A model generated the notes under the pieces. That model was given only the letters and a program-made list of their open reading frames with translations. It searched no databases and was not told where the DNA came from. The position numbers and the translations under genes were made by a program. This document shows, piece by piece, positions 57,008-64,000 of a DNA stretch of 64,000 nt (the stretch's first letter is position 1; each line of letters opens with the position of its first letter). Source of the stretch: Austropuccinia psidii (Eukaryota; Basidiomycota; Pucciniomycetes; Pucciniales; Sphaerophragmiaceae); contig JALGQZ010000001.1 in assembly GCA_023105745.1 (NCBI GenBank), positions 48,979,662-49,043,661 of the forward strand. Reading direction: 5' to 3'.

Positions 57008-58844
57008 TGTGAGCCTTAGAGGTAATTTCATATACCCAAAAGACCACAAATATAAAAAATAACATATTAATATAAATAAAATAAATTTATTTATATTATT
57101 AAAATAAAAATAAAAAATATAAATATAAAATTATATTAAAAATAAAAAATTAATTATAATTTAAAAATAAAATTACTTTAAATTTTGTAAATATAAAATT
57201 ACATTTATACTTGAAAAATTTAAGTAAAAATGAAATTTTAACAAAATTGTGAAAAAATAAATAAATTTGGAAAAAAGTTAAATAGAATTTATTATAACTT
57301 TTTATCCAATAAATAAACATATAAATTTTATTTCACCATTGGATTCCTCATAAAAAATCAGGTGGGGTCACCTCTGGGTGAAATTTTTGTAACTCAACTC
57401 TAAATAAGCTTAAATTAAGTTTTTAGTATTTTCAATACAAAAGTTGAAAATCCTCAAAACCTTAATTTAATTCACACTACATGTGGTGTTAACCATCAAT
57501 TTTTGTGTTAAAATTGAGGTGTTGTGTTTAGTTTAGAAGTTATGAGGAATTAAAGTATTTTCAATTGAATTCAATTGAAATGTCAAAATGTGCGCGTGTA
57601 TTACATAAGTGAACTTTGATTTACATATGAGGTGTCAATTATTACTGTATTGTACTGTACAATTGAATTGAATTACATATGTAAATTATAAGTATAATAC
57701 ATGATGAGGAATTAAAGGAAAAATAAATTGGAAAGATTAAATTTGGGGGGGAAAAGGAACTCCAGCTCTAAGGGGGAGCTAGACCCCCAAAATCCTTGCT
57801 GACAGGCGTGGGATGTCAAAATTCACGCAAAAGCTCATCACTTTTGGCCTGGAATTGAGTTACAGGGTCTGTGGACTCAATTGATGATGAGGTTTTGATA
57901 CCAACTGGGGTAGTTTTAGCTGTTGCCAAGAAGGTAAAACTACCCTTAAGATAAAACAATCATAATAAAAACAGTTTTAACTGGTTTCTACGCCTCTGAC
58001 ACATTCTGACGTGTTTTGAAGGCTCTAGGCCTGGTATTGCTATAGTAATGGCTGATTTAAGGGTCTAAAATGGCTAAAAATGGCTAAAAATGGCTTAAAC
58101 CAGCCCTTTTTGGTCTAAACCAGGGTTCAATGATGCCATAATTGGCTTTTCTGTTGTCAGACTGTTTTTCACGACTGACAAGAGTAAATTTTACTTTTGG
58201 AGTAAGAGAATTGATGGCTATAAAAGAATGTCTTCTTTGCCCCACTTTTCTCTTCATGTTAGAATCTTTTCCTTTAATTAATTAGTTTAAACACTGTTAA
58301 ACCAATCAATCAAAGATTCCAACCACCAATTTATAATCATTTTAATCCTTTTAACCACGTGAAAAAATCATTATAATCATTGTTTGTAACTCTTATAATC
58401 ATTTTTACCCCTGAACCACCCCAAAAGTGAATTAAAGCATCTTTCATCACTGTTAACTTTGTCACTTTGTTTCCAAATTCACTCTGGTCACTCTTGGGCG
58501 TGTTTTCTCTTTAATATTCTTTTTAAAGACTTTGTTCTTTAATTAATTGCTTGCAGTTCTTTGCTCAATTAATTCCAATTGAAATTGCTCTTGAAGAAAT
58601 TTCTTTTGTAGCCTTAAAATATCTCTTGTAGAGTATTTTTTGGATAAATTTTTATTGTTGGTAAAACAATAAATTTTTATAATATTATTGTTTTATACTA
58701 ATAAAGTTATAAACAATAAAATTGGCGTGTTTTCTCTTAAAAATAATATTTCATACTATTTTTAATTGATTTTTACCTTATACAAATTTTGAGGACAGGA
58801 AAAGTACTTGATTTTTAATCAAAGTTTCATATCCACACCTTACA
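57008..58844 (+). repeat. 5' LTR of A3
   Basis: It starts TGTGAGCCTTAGAGG and ends CCACACCTTACA. TATA box at 58219-58226. Both U3 palindromes are present, the ACACC one with a single change (ACACTACATGTGGTGT). Confidence 0.95.
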
Positions 58845-58846
58845 TT

Positions 58847-58863
58847 TGGGGGCCCAGCCGTGA
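58847..58863 (+). other. Primer binding site of A3
   Basis: TGGGGGCCCAGCCGTGA follows the LTR after two bases, as in A1 and A2. Confidence 0.65.
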
Positions 58864-59047
58864 TATTTTACCTGTGACATATTTTTTTTACTCTTTTTAA
58901 ATCTTTTTTCTTATATTGAAAAATTTAAAAAACATATAAAAAATACTTATAATCCAAAAAAATCCTTAAAAAATAATTTTTTTCATATTATAAGTGAGGC
59001 TTATATTTTTATTTCTTTTTTGAAATAACCTTTTTTTACTTAATTAA

Positions 59048-59985
59048 TTGGCTTTTTCATTAATTTTAGTGTCTGACAATGTGGTAAGACAAGAAAACAT
59101 TGAAACAGCCTCAACAGTAACCAGCATTATCCCTGCCAGTACTGTTAATTCTGATCATAATAGTACTGTTATTGTGACTCAAAATAATCAACCTGAACCA
59201 ATATCTTCTGAATTAATTAACTTGGATATAAGTAATACACTTCAGAAAGCCAAAAATTTGGCCAATAGTAAGTTTTTGACGTAAAAATACTATTTTAAGC
59301 CTTTTTTTTTAACCATAATTATGCCTTCAACCAGGTCAGGAGCCAGCTACAACCCCTCAAGCAGCTCCCAAAAAGGTAATAGACGTGATTATGGCAGAGG
59401 CCAACCAGGTACAGAAGGAAAAGGGTCAGTTGATGACTTCCAAACAACTAAAATGGGTCATTCTGAAGCTGATAATACCATTTTACCTTCAAAAAGAGCT
59501 GACACCGCCACAACAAGCCTCTGTGGACATATACAAAGCCAGCCACAGTGCATACAACAATGCACTCCAATTCAAGGAGTACCAGATCCTTGCAGACCTG
59601 TGGAAGAATTGCATGAATTCTTACCTGACAGTAAGAAAATTCTTGGGCCATCCCAACACTTGCAAATTGCTCAATGGATGGCATCCATTGATGGAGAAGA
59701 AAAAACATGATGCTTTTGACACTAGAATGGAGGAAAAACAACCCTCCACCAGCCAAACCAGTGCCAAAAACAGCCCCAGTGGCCAGCAGCAGCAATTCCA
59801 ACGTGAAAAAGCAGCCACAAACTCCAAACAAGGGCAAAGGGAAGGCACCAGCCCCAAAACCTTACAGCCAGGGCTACAGAATCCCAAAGATTCAGCAGGA
59901 TGCCATGGAAAATGTATTTCAGATGGCCAGAACCATGATGGAATTACAGAAGAAGGAGGAAGCCAGATTAAGGTTCCAGAAATGA
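59048..59985 (+). pseudogene. ORF1 of A3, frameshifted
   Basis: Exon 1 is 59048-59267, the intron 59268-59334 (67 nt, GTAAGT..CCAG) and exon 2 59335-59985. Splice signals match A2. The A-run at 59700-59705 has six A where A1 and A2 have five, shifting the ORF1 frame at LMEKK. The shifted frame happens to join that of ORF2, making a continuous open stretch from 59385 to 62507. The original ORF1 stop TGA (59983-59985) still overlaps the ORF2 ATG (59982-59984). One difference from A2 in exon 2 is a Pro-to-Ala change. Confidence 0.65.
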
Positions 59986-62900
59986 TTTCTGACATATTTG
60001 ATTCCATCCCAGAGTTGTATAATGCTATAAATGACGTGAAAAAACATCTTTCTGATAAAAATGACACCATTTGTAACAACATTAAAACAAACAACCTGAG
60101 TCTGTGCCAAATTAATGAAACACTTATCTGTTTTGAAAAAGTTTTGAGAACAATTAAAAATTCCAATAATGATAATTCTTCTAACAATAAAATAAACGAA
60201 CAATCTGCCATTATTAAAGAATTAACAGATAAATATTCTAAATTCAATATTGATGACATAATTGAAACAAGAATTAAACAAGCCATAAATATTATCAAGA
60301 CAGATAACAAGAAAGTCCTTGATGACATTTCAAATTCATTTACTGAAGTAAAGACATATACCATTGCCTTGAAAAAGTGTTTTGATGCTTCACAAGAAGA
60401 AGTATCAAAATTATCAATGAAATTGAATCAAGTCACTGCTGATAATACAAGACAGACAGAGTTATGGCAAGAACTTACACATAAAGAAGACATGTATAAA
60501 ATTGAAGTAATAAATTTAATACAAAGCTTCCAACATGAATACAGAAATTCCCAAAGGTGTAGCAACAGTAAAATGAATGACATTGAACAATTACTGAACA
60601 CCCTACCAAGAATGTCTACACCTCTAAATCAAAATGAGGGCACAAGAATTTCAAATCCACAAGTATTGGATCCTGATAATTCACAATTAAAAAATGAATT
60701 ATCCACTTCTTTTCATAACTTGGAACCATCAATGGGCCAAGCACTCTTGAAAGAAGTTCCAAAACTTAAAGAATGGCCTCACTTCAGTGGTGAAGGAGAG
60801 TATGACCATATGGAATTCATTAGAGGTATTGACATGATCAAAGAGGATTTTGAATTACCAGACAGATTGGTAACAGCCAGGTTTAACACCTTGTTTACCA
60901 GATCAGCTCACAGATGGTACATCAAAATAAGACAAGCACATGGACACCAGAGTTGGACTTGGTGGAAAACCCAAATCATCAACAAATGGGCAAATGATGC
61001 TTGGAGGTTTAAAGTTGAAACAGCCTTTGAATCTGCCAAATTTAATGCTGATAAAGACAAAGCTTTACCATGGTTTTGCCAACAAAAGGACAGATTAACA
61101 GCATTATATCCTGACATGTCAGAATTTATGATCCATAGAAAAATTCTGAGACAATGTGGAGGTGACTTAGAGCATGCTGTCAAAAGCAGGACTACTGAAC
61201 AATCTTCAGCAGAGGATATTATCAATATACTGGAAGAAGTAACCACCAGAACCAAAATTGGTTCTAGTAGGGTGAATCTTAAAACAAGGTTTAATACACC
61301 TTGGAAAGATTCTGTGGACAAAAACCCCAAAGAAAATTCTAGTAATATTAAATATAAATCTGCAGATACAGTCAGAAAATGCCATATTTGCCAAAGCACC
61401 ACCCATTTAGCCAATACATGTCCAAAAAGGGGGAAAATCAATGAAATTGACATTGAAAAAGAACCAGATGTTGAAAAAGAAGACATAATTGAAGACAATT
61501 CAGATGATAAGTCATCCATATTCTCTGAATCTTCAAAAGATATAGAAAATATCAATGCCACTTTTGACATCATGGAATCTTATTCCCACTTACCACAATT
61601 GAGCAATGGTCAAGTTGATTTATCAAAAGTTCAAGATGCACAACTTATGAAGACAAAACCAAACAGAGGAAAAGGTTATACAGCTGGTAACTCCTGTATA
61701 ACAGAAGTGGTGATTGACAACAAACCCACCAAACTTTTGCTTGACCCAGGAGCCTTCTGCTCTTGTGTTGGAAAATCTTTTCTTAAGACTTGTGTACCAA
61801 ATTTTGAAGACCAATTGTTACCAATTGATGGTATAAAATTCAACAGTGCAAGTAACCCAATGAAAGCATTAGGAATCTTTGAGACCAATGTCATATTCCC
61901 ACACATAAATGGGAATTTAAGGATCACAGTTGAATTTGTTGTTATGGAAAATTGCTCTAGTACCCATTTTATATTGGAAAATGACTATTTAATCATGTAT
62001 GGGATAGATTTACATAATAACAAAGACAGATACTTTACAATTGGAGACAATAAGCGCCAGAAATTTGCCTTTTTACCCTTTAAAAGACAAATTACAGTAA
62101 ACAAAGTATCACCAGTCAACTTAGAATTAGAGAAATTCAAGTCTGAACAGTTAAATGAGGCTGAGATAAGTCTTCATCTGACTGATAAGCAAGAAAATGA
62201 ACTTTCTTCCCTTTTGTATGACCACAGAGGAGCATTTGCTACAGACAAAGAACCCCTGGGAGCAATTATTGGTCATGAAGTTGACATCATTCTTAACATT
62301 GAGAGACCTTATCCACCACTCTTAAGAAGACCTGCTTATCCAGCAAGTCCAAAATCAAGAGAAGCTCTAGAAATTCATATCAAAGAACTTCTAGACCTTG
62401 GTGTAATAAGAAAAGTAGGCCACAATGAGGAAGTAGAAATAACTACACCAGTCATAGTGGCGTGGCATAATGGAAAATCCAGAATGGTTGGGGATTTAGA
62501 GCTCTGAACACTTACACTGTTCCAGACAGATACCCAATACCAAAAATCCAAATTGCCCTTACTCAAATATCTCAAGCAGTGTATATAACCACTATGGATG
62601 CCCTTAAAGGATTCCATCAAAATGTAGTAACACCAAGAGCAAGAAAATACTTGAGAATTATTGTTCATTGTGGAGTGTATGAATACTTAAGGATGCCCTT
62701 TGGTATCAAAAATGCACCTTCACACTTCCAAAGGATGATGAATGAAATCTTCCCTGAAGAACTCTCAGAGGGATGGTTAATCATTTACATTGATGACATT
62801 ATTATCTGTTCAAAGACTTGGGAGGAGCACATGTACAGATTATCAAGAGTTTTGACAAAAATCCAATCAGTAAACATGAAAATCTCCTTGAAGAAATGTC

Positions 62901-64000
62901 ATTTTGGATTTAAAGAACTTAAGGCACTAGGACATGTTGTATCTGGTTTGTCCCTTGGAATTGATAAAAACAAAGTTGCAGCAGTATTGTTAAAACCCAT
63001 GCCTCAGAATAAGAAGGAAATTCAGTCATTCTTAGGTTTTGCAGGATATTACAGGCAACACATTAAAGACTTTGAATCCATAGCAAGACCACTTTATAAG
63101 TTGTGTGACAAAGACACAGTATTTGAGATGACTGTTGACAGAGTCAAAGCTTTTGAGTCTCTAAGAGAAGCATTGACCACTGCTCCACTCTTACTGATGC
63201 CAGACTTTAAATTGCCTTTCAAACTGTATATTGATGCATCAGGGGATGGACTAGGTCCTGCACTTCACCAAGTTCAGATCATAAATGACAAACCTGTAGA
63301 AGGACCAATATGTTTCATATCCAGGAAAATCAAACCAACTGAAGCCAGATATGGAGCAAGTCAAATGGAATGTCTATGCCTTGTCTGGGCCTTAGAGAAA
63401 TTGAACTATTTCTTAGAGGGATGTGTTTTTGAAGTAATAACAGATTGTACAGCTGTGAAATCACTTTTGAACATGAAAACACCTAACAGACACATGCTCA
63501 GATGGCAAATAGCCATACAAGAATACAGAGGCAATATGACTATTGTTCATAAGGATGGGAATATTCATAAGAATGCAGATGGACTAAGCAGATGGCCATT
63601 ACCAAATAACATTGATAATCCTGCTTATGTTCCAGAAGAAGCTTCACCACAAATTCCAATAGAAGGAATAAGTGTTACAGACTTGAACACCACCTTCTTT
63701 GAAGAAGTCAGAAATAGTTACACTCAAGATAAGAATTGTAGCATCTTATGCCAATTACTTAACAAAGACTGTAAAGACAACTCTCTAATACATGCCTTGG
63801 ATGAAGTATGGAGAAAATCTTATAATGAAGGGAGATTTCACCTACTGGATGGTATAATTTACCACAGAACCAAGCACACATGTGTCATGACAGTTGTAGA
63901 CAGGTCATTAATCAATCTTGTACTAAAAGAATGCCATGATAGTCCCTTTTCAGGACATCTTTCTGAGGACAGAACAAGAGAGAAAGTAAAGACCTGCATA
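59982..64000 (+). pseudogene. ORF2 of A3: Gag-Pol with RT frameshift, truncated by window
   Basis: Gag, zinc knuckle and DPG protease are open to 62507. At 62494/62495 the same base is missing as in A2, ending the frame at GDLEL. After the shift RT (YIDD near 62786), RNase H and the integrase HHCC region continue open to the window edge. Private changes include ILENDYL for ILGNDYL after the protease core, DFES for DFAS in the RT connection and GLGPALH for GLGAALH in RNase H, all consistent with an inactive copy. Confidence 0.85.

Larger units (their letters stand above)
57008..64000 (+). mobile_element. Ty3/Gypsy chromovirus element A3, right part outside window
   Basis: It has a 1837-bp 5' LTR, primer site, ORF1 and ORF2 up to the integrase zinc domain, where the window ends. 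It is closer to A2 than to A1: it shares the RT frameshift, the GTAAGT donor and the TGC codon with A2. Confidence 0.95.

Overview
The window reads as repeat-rich DNA from a rust fungus (Pucciniales). Grounds: short introns of 64-72 nt with GT..AG ends, AT-rich and CpG-poor sequence, and Ty3/Gypsy chromovirus families of a kind I recognise from rust genomes. The highly expanded, transposon-dominated genome of Austropuccinia psidii is my best guess from recollection of protein families; no search was run. I see no intact host gene. Most of the window is LTR retrotransposons at several stages of decay.

Layout. 1-1340 (minus): broken SNF2/RAD5-like ATPase gene running off the left edge. 1452-3359: solo LTR of family B with a perfect 5-bp target duplication. 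3365-5856: GC-richer block with two TATA boxes, a hairpin and a 56-bp tandem repeat. 5857-26062: Gypsy element A1 (plus), split near the end of its polyprotein gene by a second full-length copy, A2 (minus, 14043-24146). Both insertions have perfect 5-bp duplications (GTGTG for A1, CTACC for A2). 26277-27236: broken multi-exon gene with a Cys-rich N-terminus; its likely promoter (5658) is now 20 kb away because A1 landed between them. 27237-29030: two family-B LTR pieces joined head to head. 29215-34215: decayed gag-pol relic (element B). About 34770-37309: strongly diverged A-type LTR with a 1.4-kb insert. 37310-41966: mostly featureless AT-rich DNA with intron-bearing tRNA-Glu-like copies. 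41967-52077: element C, a decayed but LTR-bounded Gypsy element with an extra antisense ORF between pol and the 3' LTR. 52078-57007: non-coding, with a 58-bp hairpin-forming minisatellite and a 30-bp A/T array. 57008-64000: third A copy (A3), cut by the right edge.

How the A elements work. Comparing A1, A2 and A3 shows that the first 220 codons of the long open frame are probably not the protein made there. A second frame (ORF1) carries only third-position, silent differences in that stretch apart from its disabling changes and one P-to-A change. It appears to be joined to an upstream exon by a 64-67 nt intron and ends at a TGA that overlaps the ATG of the Gag-Pol frame (ATGA). I therefore annotate two proteins: ORF1 (about 290 aa if spliced) and ORF2 (Gag-PR-RT-RNase H-IN-chromodomain, about 1754 aa). 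A1 has intact ORF2 but dead ORF1, A2 has intact ORF1 but a frameshift in RT, and A3 is damaged in both. This two-ORF, stop-start arrangement is the most interesting candidate for an undescribed system in the window.
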